Shown: in pieces, positions 1 through 9,482 of the stretch
Layout: every line of letters starts with the position of its first letter
Position numbering within the stretch: position 1 is the first letter of the stretch
NCBI RefSeq assembly: GCF_003852425.1
Contig: NZ_QAJN01000007.1
Location: 324,473-388,472, forward strand
DNA from: Paucibacter sp. KBW04
GTDB taxonomy: Bacteria > Pseudomonadota > Gammaproteobacteria > Burkholderiales > Burkholderiaceae_C
Direction: 5' to 3'
Length of the DNA: 64,000 bases
The notes under the pieces: model-generated
Databases searched by the model: none
What the model was told of the DNA's origin: nothing
Seen by the model: only the letters and a program-made list of their open reading frames with translations
Position numbers and translations under genes: made by a program

Positions 1-2
1 TG

Positions 3-3000
3 CGCCGGTTGACGGCCGATTTAAAGCTGCCCGCCTCCACCAGCTTTAGCGCCCTGGAACTGGCCGCCCAAGGCCAGTGGGCCGCCGCCGCCCAGGATTT
101 TGAGCAGGCCATCAAGGAGGTGCGCAAGGCCAGCAAGCTGCGCCGCGGCGGCCTCAGCCCTGAGCTGACTCGCCTCTACATCGCCAGCCTCTTGGCCCAG
201 GACGACCCCAAGCTCTGGGACGCGGCGCGCAAATACTGCATCGGCGAATCGGGCTCGCGCAACCCCTCGCCGCAAGAGCTCTGGGGTCGTTGGGCCCATG
301 TGATCGGCGCCCGACTGGGCGAGACCTCCTTCGAGCCCAGCAGCCTGCAATACCTGCCCGCCCTGGAGGAGCGCGAAGACGGCCTGGCCCAGGCGGCCGA
401 CCGCCTGCTGCTGGCCGCCTGGCTGGGCAAGGCCGCCAGCGGCTGGGGCCCACAGGCCACGCAAAAGCTGATCCATCGCCTGGCGGCATCCGGCCAGCGC
501 TGGCTGGCCGCCTGGACGGCCCAGGCCGCGCCCTTGCTGGAGCTGGGCACGCCCGATCTAGATCTGGCCGGGCAGCCGACGCCGCCGGCCTTCTTCGGCC
601 AGCCCCGCGAAGCCTGGCGCGATGCCCTGGCCGCCATCTCGGCCCTGGCCGTGGCGCCCGAGGCCAAGAGCGGCGAGGGCCGCAACAGCGAACTGGCCTG
701 GTCGCTGCAGCTGGACGAGGAAGGCCGGGTGCAAAACATCACGCCGCTTGAACGCAGCGTTAGTGCCAAAGGCGTGGAGAAGCTCAAACCCGTCACCCTG
801 GCCAAGCTCAAAAAAGGCAGCGAGCTGGCCGCCGCGCGCGACAACGCGGTGCTGCGCCATATCGAACGCAGCCCTTACAGCGGCGCCAACAGCTTTCAGC
901 TCGATGTGACGCAGGCAGCCATCGCCCTGATCGGCCATCCGGCGGTGATGCTGGAGGACGCGCCGGGCCAGTGGATAGAGCTGGCCGAGGCCCAGCCCGA
1001 GCTGGAGGTCTTGCGCAAGCCCGGCAGCACGGCCAGCGAAGACTGTTTTGAGTTCCGCCTGCACCCGCCTCTGCTGGCCCGCAACAGCCCCAGGCTGACG
1101 GGCTGGATGGGCACGAATTACGAGTTGGAAATCGCCAAGCGCGAGGCCTTGCGCATCGTGCGCGAGGGCCCGCAGCGCGCCCGCTTGATCCGCATCAGCA
1201 GCGCCCAGCGCCGGGTGGCCGAGCTGGTGGCCCAGGGCTGGACGGTGCCGGCCAGCGCCAGCGCCGAGCTGGGCGCGGCCCTGCAGGTGCTGAGCGCCCA
1301 CTTCCAGCTGCACAGCGATGCCCAAGCCGGCCAGCGCGTGCCCGGCGACAGCCGCCTGCACGCCCAGCTGAAACCCCAGGGCGATGGCCTGCAGCTGCAG
1401 CTGGTGGCCCAGCCCTTTGGCACGTTCGGCCCCGCCGTCACCCCCGGCCAGGGCCGCGCCCAGCTGATGTGCATGCACGAGGGCGTGAGCCTGACGACCG
1501 AGCGCGATCTGGCCGCCGAGACCGCCGCCCGCCAACAAGTGCTGGAGGCCCTGCCTTTTCTCGACCCCGAACTCAGCCCGGCCTCGCCCTGGAATCTGAG
1601 CGACGCCGAAGAAGCCTTGCACGCCGTGGAAGTGCTGCCTGGCTTGAGCGGCATCGCCGCCCTGGCCTGGCCCAAGGGCAAGCCCTTGCGCGTCAGCCCG
1701 GTGAACAGCACGGCCGTCACGGTGCAGGTCAGCAGCGGGCGCGACTGGCTGGCCCTGAACGGTGAGGCTCAGCTGGACGAACAGCGCGTGCTCAGCCTGC
1801 AAGAGCTGATGACGCTGGCGCGTGCCTCGCGCAGCCGCTTTGTGCGCCTGGGCGAGGGCGAGTACCTGGCCCTGAGTGAGCAGCTGCGCCAGCAGCTGCG
1901 CGACCTGGACGCCCTGGGCCAGAGCAAAAAAGACCAGCTCTTGCTGCCCCAAGCCAGCGCCTCCTGGCTAGACGCCACACTCAGCGAGATGCATTTGCAG
2001 GGCGACTCGCCCTGGCTGGCTCGCATGGAAGCCCTCGGCCAAGCCGCCGCTCTGCAGCCCAGCGTGCCGCCGGGCCTGCGCGCCGAGCTGCGTGGCTATC
2101 AAATGGAAGGTTATGCCTGGATGAGCCGTCTGGCCCACGCCGGCCTGGGCGCCTGCCTGGCCGACGATATGGGCCTGGGCAAAACAGTGCAGACCCTGGC
2201 GCTTTTGCTGGACCGCGCCGCGAAGGGCCCGGCCCTGGTGCTGGCGCCCACCTCGGTGTGCGGTAACTGGTTGAGCGAGACCAATACCTTCGCCCCCGGC
2301 CTGCGCTGCCGCATCTATGGCGAGGACGCCGACCGCGCCGCCGCAATTGCCGAGGCCGGCCCCGGCGATGTGCTGGTGGTGTCCTACGCCCTGGCCCAAA
2401 TCGACGGCGAGGCCCTGGCCGAGAAGAGCTGGGCCACCCTGGTGATGGACGAGGCCCAAGCGCTGAAGAACGCCGCCACCAAGCGCGCCAAATCGGTGGG
2501 CGAGTTCAAGGCGGACTTCCGCCTCGCGCTTTCCGGCACGCCGGTGGAAAACCGCCTGGCCGATCTCTGGTCCATCATGAACTTGATCAACCCCGGCTTG
2601 CTGGGCGCGGCGAATCAGTTCAGCGAGCGCTTTGCCAACCCGATTGAAAAGCAGCAGGACGCGGCCGCCCGCCAGCGCCTGCGCCGCCTGGTCTCGCCCT
2701 TTTTGCTGCGCCGGACCAAAACCCAGGTCGTGCAAGACCTGCCGCCGCGCACCGAGATCGTCCATCTGGTGCAACCCAGCAGCGAGGAACGCAATTTTCT
2801 GGAGGCCTTGCGGCGCAGCGCGCAGGAAGCCGTGGCCAAGGCCGCCAGCCAGGGCCAGGCCGCGCCCATGCAGGTGCTGGCCGAGCTGATGCGCTTGCGT
2901 CGTGCCGCTTGCGACCCGCGCCTGGTCTCGCCCGAGCTGGGGCTGATGGGCAGCAAGATGGCCGAGTTCGAGCGCATCGTGCGCGAGCTGGTCGAGGGCT

Positions 3001-3458
3001 CGCACAAGGCCCTGGTGTTCAGCCAGTTCACCGACAATCTCAAGCTCTTGGCCGAGCGCCTGGACGCCATGGGCGTGAGCTACCAATACCTCGATGGCAG
3101 CACGCCAGCGGCCGAGCGAACCAAACGCGTGGCCGCCTTCCAGCGCGGCGAGGGCGAGGTGTTCTTGATCAGCCTCAAGGCCGGCGGCTTTGGCCTCAAT
3201 CTGACCATGGCCGACTATGTGCTCATCGTCGACCCCTGGTGGAACCCCGCCGCCGAAGACCAGGCCACCGGCCGCGCCCACCGCATGGGGCAAAAGCGGC
3301 CGGTCACCGTCTACCGCCTGGTGACGGCCGGCTCGGTGGAGGAGCGCATCATCGATCTGCACCGCGACAAACGCGGCCTGGCCGATGGCATTCTGGAAGG
3401 GCAGGAGGAGGCGACGGTGCTGGACGCGGCAGCCCTGGCCAATCTCTTGCAGGGCTGA
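3..3458 (+). CDS. SNF2-family DEAD/DEAH helicase, 5'-partial
   Basis: Swi2/Snf2-type double-stranded DNA translocase or remodeller, of the bacterial RapA/HepA-related kind. The frame is open to the window edge. A TTG at 9 could be a start, but the N-terminus probably lies upstream, so the gene is treated as partial. The first ~690 residues are a variable accessory region. The SNF2 ATPase core follows: Walker [11 protein letters not shown] near residue 720, Walker B-like VMDEAQ, and motif [20 protein letters not shown]. The C-terminal helicase lobe has VFSQFTDNL, then [14 protein letters not shown] and the [11 protein letters not shown] arginine-finger motif. All ATPase motifs look intact. Bacterial members act in transcription recycling or DNA repair; the substrate here cannot be read from sequence. 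The downstream neighbour is unrelated. Confidence 0.93.
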   Translation, partial: RRLTADLKLPASTSFSALELAAQGQWAAAAQDFEQAIKEVRKASKLRRGGLSPELTRLYIASLLAQDDPKLWDAARKYCIGESGSRNPSPQELWGRWAHVIGARLGETSFEPSSLQYLPALEEREDGLAQAADRLLLAAWLGKAASGWGPQATQKLIHRLAASGQRWLAAWTAQAAPLLELGTPDLDLAGQPTPPAFFGQPREAWRDALAAISALAVAPEAKSGEGRNSELAWSLQLDEEGRVQNITPLERSVSAKGVEKLKPVTLAKLKKGSELAAARDNAVLRHIERSPYSGANSFQLDVTQAAIALIGHPAVMLEDAPGQWIELAEAQPELEVLRKPGSTASEDCFEFRLHPPLLARNSPRLTGWMGTNYELEIAKREALRIVREGPQRARLIRISSAQRRVAELVAQGWTVPASASAELGAALQVLSAHFQLHSDAQAGQRVPGDSRLHAQLKPQGDGLQLQLVAQPFGTFGPAVTPGQGRAQLMCMHEGVSLTTERDLAAETAARQQVLEALPFLDPELSPASPWNLSDAEEALHAVEVLPGLSGIAALAWPKGKPLRVSPVNSTAVTVQVSSGRDWLALNGEAQLDEQRVLSLQELMTLARASRSRFVRLGEGEYLALSEQLRQQLRDLDALGQSKKDQLLLPQASASWLDATLSEMHLQGDSPWLARMEALGQAAALQPSVPPGLRAELRGYQMEGYAWMSRLAHAGLGACLADDMGLGKTVQTLALLLDRAAKGPALVLAPTSVCGNWLSETNTFAPGLRCRIYGEDADRAAAIAEAGPGDVLVVSYALAQIDGEALAEKSWATLVMDEAQALKNAATKRAKSVGEFKADFRLALSGTPVENRLADLWSIMNLINPGLLGAANQFSERFANPIEKQQDAAARQRLRRLVSPFLLRRTKTQVVQDLPPRTEIVHLVQPSSEERNFLEALRRSAQEAVAKAASQGQAAPMQVLAELMRLRRAACDPRLVSPELGLMGSKMAEFERIVRELVEGSHKALVFSQFTDNLKLLAERLDAMGVSYQYLDGSTPAAERTKRVAAFQRGEGEVFLISLKAGGFGLNLTMADYVLIVDPWWNPAAEDQATGRAHRMGQKRPVTVYRLVTAGSVEERIIDLHRDKRGLADGILEGQEEATVLDAAALANLLQG

Positions 3459-3574
3459 GGCGGGCTCCGGCGAAAGGGCAAATTGCCAACTAAGTCCGTG
3501 TCAGCTGCGGGGCAAAGGGCTATGCTGATTGCCCAGCGCCGCTCAGTCCCGCGCTGCCTCTCACCAGACTGCTT

Positions 3575-4333
3575 GTGAGCCCTTCTCAACCCCGTTCACC
3601 GATACGCCTGCTGCTCGGCGCCCTGGCCCTGGCTGGTGCCTGCACGTCGCCGCGGGCAGACCCCGGCTACTACTTGGTCACGCCCTATAGCCAGGCTGGG
3701 CAGCTGGCCCTGGATCTGCGCTACTGGACGGTCAAAGCCCCCGGCTCGGCCGCCATGCTCTGGCCCGAGCTGGGCTTGCGTTACGGTGTCAACAGCCGCT
3801 GGACCAGTGAGTTATTTCTCAGCGGCATAGGCACGGCCAGTTCCGGTTTCAGCCAGAGCTCCTGGAACTGGCAGAACGATGTCTTACTGACCCAGGGCGA
3901 GTCGCCCTTCGACCTGGCCCTGCACAGCCAGCTGATACGCAATCTGGGCGATCAGCCCAGCAATGCCCTGGAATGGGGCCCGGCCCTGCAGACCGAATGG
4001 GGCCTGACCCAACTCAATCTGAACCTGATCCTGGCCCATGAACAGGGCTCCAGCAAGGGTACCCAGCTCAAGTACCAATGGCAGGCTCTTTACCGTTTGG
4101 ACACGGGCTTGAGATGGGGTGTGCAGGGCTTTGGTGAGCTGGGCAATTGGCGGCATTGGGCGCCCCAGGCCAAGCAATCGCACCGCGCCGGGCCGGTGCT
4201 GCATCTGGGCTTGCCCAGCCTCTTCGGCAGCGGCACACAAGCCGCCAGCGAGCTGAGCCTAGCCTACCTCTTCGGCAAGACCTATGGTCACGCGGGCGAT
4301 ATGTTCAGCGCCCAGCTGCTCCTGCCTTTTTAG
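3575..4333 (+). CDS. secreted outer-membrane barrel-like protein, unknown function
   Basis: Protein of 252 residues from a GTG start. The N-terminus is a signal peptide (basic Arg region, then a Leu/Ala-rich core) probably cleaved near residue 28. The mature part has alternating hydrophobic/polar segments (LALDLRYW, ELGLRYGV, TSELFLSG, LNLNLILA, ELSLAYLFG) and ends in an aromatic residue (LLLPF). These are the marks of an outer-membrane beta-barrel, and no named family was recognised. A Cys at the end of the hydrophobic core (LAGAC) does not fit a canonical lipobox. The stop overlaps the stop of the convergent pseudouridine synthase by four bases. The start has no obvious ribosome binding site and is uncertain. 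Confidence 0.7.
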   Translation: MSPSQPRSPIRLLLGALALAGACTSPRADPGYYLVTPYSQAGQLALDLRYWTVKAPGSAAMLWPELGLRYGVNSRWTSELFLSGIGTASSGFSQSSWNWQNDVLLTQGESPFDLALHSQLIRNLGDQPSNALEWGPALQTEWGLTQLNLNLILAHEQGSSKGTQLKYQWQALYRLDTGLRWGVQGFGELGNWRHWAPQAKQSHRAGPVLHLGLPSLFGSGTQAASELSLAYLFGKTYGHAGDMFSAQLLLPF

Positions 4334-5259
4334 GCGGCTGCAGAAGCGGCCAGCGCCAGCCGGCTCTTGAAGCAACGGGCCTGGCCGGTGATGGGGTCGG
4401 TGAAGCTCAGCTCACGCGCCAGCAGCTGCAAGGGGTGGCTGTAGTCGGGTTCGCTTTCCTGCGGCAGCAGGCGCGGGTAGATGCGGTCACCCACGATGGG
4501 CAGGCCCAAGCCATTCATATGCACGCGCAGCTGGTGCTTCTGGCCGGTGCTGGGCTGTAGCTCATAACGGGCCAAGTACCCGGTGGGCCCCAGGCGCTCC
4601 AGCAGGGCGATGCGGGTCTCGGCATTCACCTCACCCGCAAGCTCCTGCATCTGCATAAAGGCCTCGCTGCGCTCCTCCATGCGGCTGCGCCGCAGCAGGG
4701 GCCAGCTCAGGCTGCCATCAAAGGGCGCAATCGCCTCGTAGACCTTGTGGACCTGCCGATCTCTGAACAGGTTTTGATAGGCGCCCCGCGTCTGCGGCTG
4801 GATGCTGAACATCACCAGGCCGGCCGTCTCGCGGTCGATGCGGTGGGCGGGAGTCAGGGTCTCCAGGCCGGTGGCTTTTTTGAGCCGAGTCAGCAGGGTT
4901 TGCTGCACATAGCGGCCGGCCGGCACGACGGGCAGAAAGTGCGGCTTGTCGGCCACCAGCAAGAACTCGTCCTGGAACAGGATTTGCGCCTCAAAGGGAA
5001 TGGGCGCCTCCTGGGCCAACCAGCGCCAGTAGTAGATGCGGCGGCCGGGGCGATAGGGTGCGTCGGCCGGCAAGACCTGACCCTGCTCGTCCAGCACCTC
5101 GCCAGCGGCCAGGCGTTGCAGCCAGTCGGCGCGCGTCACCGTGGGCAGGCGTTCACACAGAAACTCCAGCAGCGAGCCCCATGCCCCGGCCGGGCATGCC
5201 AGGGCACTGGCGCTGACGCCTTCGCGCAGGGGCAGCTGGAGTTTGGCGGGACGGCTCAT
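4330..5259 (-). CDS. RluA-family RNA pseudouridine synthase
   Basis: Isomerises uridine to pseudouridine in rRNA or tRNA. The 309-residue protein has an N-terminal region like an S4/RluA leader (about 1-85). The catalytic domain follows with the family signature HRIDRETAG, where the Asp is the catalytic nucleophile, at about residues 143-151. Downstream blocks KVYEAI and GQKHQLRVHMNGLGLPIVGDRIYP are the conserved RluA C-terminal motifs. Which RNA position it modifies cannot be told, so no gene name is given. It starts 13 bases after the stop of the periplasmic binding protein gene, so the two are probably co-transcribed. Confidence 0.9.
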   Translation of the reverse strand: MSRPAKLQLPLREGVSASALACPAGAWGSLLEFLCERLPTVTRADWLQRLAAGEVLDEQGQVLPADAPYRPGRRIYYWRWLAQEAPIPFEAQILFQDEFLLVADKPHFLPVVPAGRYVQQTLLTRLKKATGLETLTPAHRIDRETAGLVMFSIQPQTRGAYQNLFRDRQVHKVYEAIAPFDGSLSWPLLRRSRMEERSEAFMQMQELAGEVNAETRIALLERLGPTGYLARYELQPSTGQKHQLRVHMNGLGLPIVGDRIYPRLLPQESEPDYSHPLQLLARELSFTDPITGQARCFKSRLALAASAAA

Positions 5260-5272
5260 GGCGGGTAAGCGC

Positions 5273-6229
5273 CTACTCGATTTGCGGCCCGCCGCGGGCG
5301 CGTTCGTCCATGAAGCGCTTGAGGTTCTGGCGGTCCTGCTCGTCCAGATGCGGGCCGCGCCAGTTGCGTATCCAGACCTCGCGCTGCGGGTCTGCCGCCA
5401 GCTTGCGCACGGCTTGGTCTATGGCCTCGATCTGGCGCCGCCCTTCCGGCGTGCGGCTGCAGGCAGCGGTGGCCACGGCCGTGCTGCGGCCTTCGGCAAT
5501 CGGCAGGCTGAGCAGCTCTACCCCGGCGGAGGCCGTGCTGAGATAGTCGTTGACCACCGAGGGGTATTCCAAGGTGTAGTCCATGCGCTGGGCGCGCAGC
5601 ATGCTGAGCAAATGGGTGCCTCGGCCGGTGACCATGGTCTTGGGTGCTTGCTCACCGGCGGCCTGCAAAAGCCCGTCGATGCGGGGGCCGAACGCACGAC
5701 CCCGCGGCAGCAGGCCGACCAGATCCTGGCGCTGCAGAATCTCCGCCAGACTGAGCGGCTGACCCGGCGCATCGGTTTGCTCAAACTGAGCCAGGCGATC
5801 GCGCCGCACCACCACATGCAGCTGGCGTGAGAACAGCGGCGCATGCAGGCTGGTGAAGTAAAGCCAGGACAGGCGCTCAGGCGTGCGCACATGCAGGGTG
5901 GAACACAGGGTCTGGCCCTGGCGCACCAAGGCCTCGAAGCGCGGCAGGCCGGCATCGACAAACTCGTGGCGGTACTGCGGGATGCGCTCGATCAGCAAAC
6001 GCAAAAACCCGTCCACCTCGCCGTTGCCCAGATCGCGGGGCCGCTGCGGCGCGCGGCCGGCCTTGAAGCTGAAATGCGGGGGCAGGTCTTGCACCAGCCA
6101 GTGAATGGTGCCGACGGTGTCGATGACCTCGCCGGGCACGGCGGCCCGGGCGGCGGGGCCGGCCAGACCCAGCAGGGTGGTGGCGGCAATCAAAGCAGCC
6201 GGCAGCAGCCGGCGTAGAAACTTAGGCAT
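5273..6229 (-). CDS. periplasmic substrate-binding-like protein (SBP_bac_3/TIGR02285 type)
   Basis: Secreted protein of 318 residues with a clear signal peptide (MPKFLRRLLPAALIAATTLL, cleavage after the ARA near residue 29). The rest resembles the amino-acid ABC-transporter periplasmic binding fold as found in the TIGR02285 family: an early WLVQDLPPHF segment, a LPRFEALVRQGQT lobe and a C-terminal RRQIEAIDQAVRKL helix. No permease or ATPase gene lies nearby, so it may be a stand-alone sensor or an orphan binding protein rather than part of a transporter. It sits between a MurA-family gene (78 bp upstream) and the pseudouridine synthase on the same strand. Confidence 0.75.
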   Translation of the reverse strand: MPKFLRRLLPAALIAATTLLGLAGPAARAAVPGEVIDTVGTIHWLVQDLPPHFSFKAGRAPQRPRDLGNGEVDGFLRLLIERIPQYRHEFVDAGLPRFEALVRQGQTLCSTLHVRTPERLSWLYFTSLHAPLFSRQLHVVVRRDRLAQFEQTDAPGQPLSLAEILQRQDLVGLLPRGRAFGPRIDGLLQAAGEQAPKTMVTGRGTHLLSMLRAQRMDYTLEYPSVVNDYLSTASAGVELLSLPIAEGRSTAVATAACSRTPEGRRQIEAIDQAVRKLAADPQREVWIRNWRGPHLDEQDRQNLKRFMDERARGGPQIE

Positions 6230-6307
6230 GAATCAACAGGGCTTGAGCGGGCGTTCCGGCCGGGGACGCCCCGCCGATTCACTGGCTTGTGGCGAAGACT
6301 GGGGGGC

Positions 6308-7612
6308 TTACTCGCTATCGACCCACTCGATGCGGGCGCCCAGGCTGCAGATGTTCTCGACAAACTGCGGGTGGGCCCGGCGGATGGGCGTGGCATTGCG
6401 GATCACCGATTTGCCCGGAATGCTGGCCGCCACCATCAGCAGGGCGATGGCCACCCGGATGATGTAGGGGCTCTCCACCTCGGCCGCATGCAAGGGCTTG
6501 CCGCCGAAAGTAACCATGCGATGCGGGTCGGACAAAAAGGCATGGCCACCGAACTTGCTCAGCTCCGAGGTCCAGCCCATGGCGCCGTCGTAAATCTTGT
6601 TCCAGAACATCACGCTGCCTTCGGCCTTGATGCCCAGCGCCACAAAAATGGGCAGCAGGTCCACCGGCACATAAGGCCAGGGCGCCGCCTCGACCTTTTG
6701 CAGGATGTTGCGGGTGAAGGGTTCCTTGACCTTCAGCGGGCCCTGGGTGACGGCGCGCGACCAGCCGTTCTCATGCACGATCTCGACGCCGAATTTGGCG
6801 AAGGTGCGGTCCAGCAGCGGGAACTGCTCGGGCGTGGAGTTACGCACCTCGACCTCACCGCCGGTGATGGCGCCCAGGGCGAGAAAGGTGACGATCTCGT
6901 GGAAGTCTTCGGCAAAGGTGAATTCGCCGCCGCCCAGGCGGTCCACCCCGGTGATGGCCAGGCGCGAGGTGCCCAGGCCCTCGATCTTGGCGCCCAGCAA
7001 TTGCAAGAACTGGCAGAACTCCTGCACATGGGGCTCGGAGGCCGCATTCATCAGCGTGGAGCGGCCTTCGGCCAGGGCGGCGCAGAGCACGAAGTTTTCG
7101 GTCGTGGTGACGGAGGCGTAGTCCGTCCAGTGATTGTTGGCGCGCAGCTTGCCTTCGGCCACATGCAGGACCAGGCCATCGGGCTGCCGCTCCACCTGGG
7201 CGCCGAAGCGCTGGAACACCTCCACATGGGGGTCGATCTCGCGCACGCCCAGGGTGCAGCCGGTCACATCGTCCTCGATGCGGGCGGCGCCAAAACGCGC
7301 CATCAGGCCCGGCACCAGCATGATGGAGCTGCGCATCTCCTCGGGCAGCCTGTCCTTGGCCGCGTCGAAGTGCGTGTCCTTGTGGTGCACGTCCAGCACG
7401 CCAGTCTCGTAGTCCATGGACACCAAGCTGCCCAGGCTGCGGAAGACCTCCAAAATCTTCCTAACGTCGGTGATCTCCGGCACCCCGCGCAAACGCACCG
7501 GCTCGCGCGTCAACAGGGTCGCGCACAGCACCGGCAGCACGGCGTTCTTATTGGCCGAAGGAATGATGCGGCCCTTCAAAGGGGTGCCGCCGTGGACGAT
7601 GAGGTTGGACAT
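6308..7612 (-). CDS. UDP-N-acetylglucosamine 1-carboxyvinyltransferase-family protein (MurA-like)
   Basis: Enolpyruvyl transferase of the EPSP/MurA fold, 434 residues. MurA moves enolpyruvate from PEP to UDP-GlcNAc, the first committed step of peptidoglycan synthesis in the cytoplasm. Visible MurA landmarks are the substrate Lys-Asn pair (NKNAVLPV, K22), an Arg in EEMRSSIMLVPGLMARFG (R94), the PEP-binding Cys in TGCTLGVREIDPH (C119) and a C-terminal arginine-containing RNATPIRRAHPQF segment. Canonical MurA has GGCAIGARPVDLH around the Cys and MRAS before it, so this member is divergent. It may be a second MurA paralogue rather than the housekeeping enzyme. Neighbours are not cell-wall genes. 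Confidence 0.85.
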   Translation of the reverse strand: MSNLIVHGGTPLKGRIIPSANKNAVLPVLCATLLTREPVRLRGVPEITDVRKILEVFRSLGSLVSMDYETGVLDVHHKDTHFDAAKDRLPEEMRSSIMLVPGLMARFGAARIEDDVTGCTLGVREIDPHVEVFQRFGAQVERQPDGLVLHVAEGKLRANNHWTDYASVTTTENFVLCAALAEGRSTLMNAASEPHVQEFCQFLQLLGAKIEGLGTSRLAITGVDRLGGGEFTFAEDFHEIVTFLALGAITGGEVEVRNSTPEQFPLLDRTFAKFGVEIVHENGWSRAVTQGPLKVKEPFTRNILQKVEAAPWPYVPVDLLPIFVALGIKAEGSVMFWNKIYDGAMGWTSELSKFGGHAFLSDPHRMVTFGGKPLHAAEVESPYIIRVAIALLMVAASIPGKSVIRNATPIRRAHPQFVENICSLGARIEWVDSE

Positions 7613-7741
7613 GGAGTTTGAGCGGGTTCTTTGCGATGCGACGCGAGGCCTACTGATGGCAAGCGATTATCGGGGGTCTGTCTGATGGGCTTATTCGGCT
7701 TCAGTGTAGAGGCCGCACGATGCCTACTGAATTTTCAGAAA

Positions 7742-7755
7742 TTACCCAACGGTAA
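7742..7755. promoter_or_regulatory. palindromic operator 1 upstream of hipBA
   Basis: TTACCCAACGGTAA: inverted half-sites TTACC/GGTAA separated by four bases. It is the first of three copies whose starts are exactly 50 bp apart upstream of the HipB-like gene. Inferred to be a binding site for the HipB-type repressor, by analogy with the spaced hip operators of E. coli. Confidence 0.75.
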
Positions 7756-7791
7756 CTTTTCGACTCAATACCAAGCCAGAGCTAGAAAAAA

Positions 7792-7805
7792 TTACCAATC
7801 GGTAA
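7792..7805. promoter_or_regulatory. palindromic operator 2 upstream of hipBA
   Basis: TTACCAATCGGTAA, the second copy of the TTACC-N4-GGTAA palindrome, starting exactly 50 bp after the first. Confidence 0.75.
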
Positions 7806-7841
7806 TTTCTTAGGCAGATGTCGGCGATGAATGATGATAAA

Positions 7842-7855
7842 TTACCCATCGGTAA
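7842..7855. promoter_or_regulatory. palindromic operator 3 upstream of hipBA
   Basis: TTACCCATCGGTAA, the third copy, starting exactly 50 bp after the second and ending 15 bp before the hipB start codon. A repressor bound here would cover the leader and ribosome binding region of hipB. Confidence 0.75.
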
Positions 7856-7870
7856 CTTTAGGGTCTAAGC

Positions 7871-8143
7871 ATGTCGGAAACACCCTTGAATTTCCCGCTC
7901 GGTCATTCTGGAGCGGCCCTCATCGTCCGCTCGGCTGCCGAACTTGGGACCATTGTGCGTGAGCAAAGGCGCGAGCTGAAGCTGCGCCAAATCGATCTGG
8001 CCGGCATTGGCAACACCGGCAATCGCCTAATCGTTGACATCGAAAAGGGCAAGCCCACGGTGCAAATTCAAAAAGTGCTCGATGTGCTGGACTTGCTCGG
8101 ACTGGAGCTGATCGTCAGACCGAAAACGCCGAGCTCGCTGTGA
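7871..8143 (+). CDS. hipB: HipB-like antitoxin, HTH transcriptional repressor
   Basis: Helix-turn-helix protein of 90 residues (XRE/Cro type). The HTH covers roughly residues 22-75: LGTIVREQRRELKLRQIDLA is helices 1-2, followed by the recognition region IGNTGNRLIVDIEKGKPTVQI. HipB proteins bind operator palindromes, neutralise the HipA kinase and repress their own operon. The stop overlaps the GTG start of hipA (GTGA), so the two are translationally coupled. Three TTACC-N4-GGTAA palindromes lie directly upstream and are the likely operators. Family assignment rests on the HTH plus the hipA partner. Confidence 0.88.
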   Translation: MSETPLNFPLGHSGAALIVRSAAELGTIVREQRRELKLRQIDLAGIGNTGNRLIVDIEKGKPTVQIQKVLDVLDLLGLELIVRPKTPSSL

Positions 8144-9396
8144 ATCCAAGACCACGCGCACTGGATGTCTTTTACGGCACCGAGCTCATGGGGACGGTGC
8201 AAGACAGCTCACCCCTGGCATTTGAATACGCACCCACTTGGCTGGCACGTCAAGCCGCCTTCCCTCTGTCCGTGATTGCCTTGCAGGCGGGCAAGATTGA
8301 CAGCCCGCATGTGCGGGCCTTTTTTGAGAACCTCTTGCCCGAGGGCGAACTGCGCGTCTACCTGTCGGAGCAGCGCAAGGCTTCCACGCTGTTCTCACTG
8401 CTGCTTGAGGTGGCGGGCGACACCGCCGGTGGCTTTGTCATGCTGCCCCATGGCCAGCGCCCCTCGCCCCCTGAGTACCAGACGACGAGTTGGGAAGCAC
8501 TGGCCACCACGATCAAAAACAAAAGTGCCGGGGCCATTCAAATCCAAGGCGAGAACACGCGGATTTCCCTGGCCGGCGCACAGGACAAGGCCTCCATCGC
8601 CATCTTTGACGGCAAAACGCCGCTCTTGCCAAAGGGCTCGGCGCCCTCCACCCACATCCTCAAGCCCGATATCCGGCGCTTGGCGAAAGTCAGAGAATCC
8701 GCCGCCAATGAAACCCTCATCATGCGCACGGCCGCCTTGTGCGGACTCAACACGGCCAAGGTCTTTTACGAACCCCTGACCAAAGCCTGCGTCGTCGAAC
8801 GCTTTGACCGACAGACGCTGGCCGACGGCTCGCTGGGGCGCTTGATCCAGTACGATTTTTGCCAGCTCGCGGGCCTAGGGTCTGAGCGAAAGTACGAGAA
8901 AGAGGGGGGCCCCGGCGCAGCGCAATGCGCGCAAATCATTCGCAAGTACAGCTCGTCCCCCGCCCTGGATCTGCAAGCCTTTGCGCAATGGATCTTCTTC
9001 AACCTTTTTGTCGGCAACAACGACAGCCACGCCAAAAACCTCTCCATCTATCAGCGGCCAGGACAAGGGGTACGACTCACGCCCTTCTACGACATGATGT
9101 GTACCCGCATCTACACCGGCTTATCGAGGGAATTTGCCTTCAGCATTGGCGGCGAGCTTGAGCCCGGAAAAATCGGCAAGGCTCAGCTGCAAGGCCTGGC
9201 AGCGCAAATCAGCATGCAGCCCAAGTATCTGCAATCGCTTGCCCTGGCCTTGGCGAACAAACTGCCCGAGGCCATCGACCAAGCTGTGCAAGACCTCCAA
9301 CCCATGCTCAGCCCTGGCGGCCAAACATTTACCAACAAACTCGCGCTGGACTTGAAGTCACAAACAAAAAAAGTGGCCCGGCGCCTCAGCGCATAG
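8140..9396 (+). CDS. hipA: HipA-like serine/threonine kinase toxin
   Basis: Type II toxin, 418 residues, the usual HipA length. HipA kinases phosphorylate translation factors or aminoacyl-tRNA synthetases (GltX for E. coli HipA) and induce persistence. The N-terminal HipA_N domain (about 1-105) is followed by the kinase domain. This has ISLAGAQDKASI, which matches the P-loop/autophosphorylation region around E. coli Ser150, the Lys of HILKPDI, the catalytic loop NNDSHAKNLS and the metal-binding DMMCTR. All catalytic elements look intact, so the toxin should be active. It starts at a GTG overlapping the hipB stop. Confidence 0.93.
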   Translation: MNPRPRALDVFYGTELMGTVQDSSPLAFEYAPTWLARQAAFPLSVIALQAGKIDSPHVRAFFENLLPEGELRVYLSEQRKASTLFSLLLEVAGDTAGGFVMLPHGQRPSPPEYQTTSWEALATTIKNKSAGAIQIQGENTRISLAGAQDKASIAIFDGKTPLLPKGSAPSTHILKPDIRRLAKVRESAANETLIMRTAALCGLNTAKVFYEPLTKACVVERFDRQTLADGSLGRLIQYDFCQLAGLGSERKYEKEGGPGAAQCAQIIRKYSSSPALDLQAFAQWIFFNLFVGNNDSHAKNLSIYQRPGQGVRLTPFYDMMCTRIYTGLSREFAFSIGGELEPGKIGKAQLQGLAAQISMQPKYLQSLALALANKLPEAIDQAVQDLQPMLSPGGQTFTNKLALDLKSQTKKVARRLSA

Positions 9397-9482
9397 GAAT
9401 CAAAGGCTGGGCATTGCCATTGAGCAAGACGGTATTGCCGGACTTGCCGGAGACGGCGATGGTCCAGGTGCACGACCCGAGC

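Noticed and set aside
558..1952. Long minus-strand open frame opposite the SNF2 helicase
   Set aside because: Low-complexity Gly/Gln/Ala/His translation typical of the antisense of a high-GC gene; no domain, and the plus-strand helicase motifs are certain.
7631..7813. Small plus-strand ORF in the hipBA promoter region
   Set aside because: It spans two of the three operator palindromes, has no ribosome binding site and no recognisable feature.
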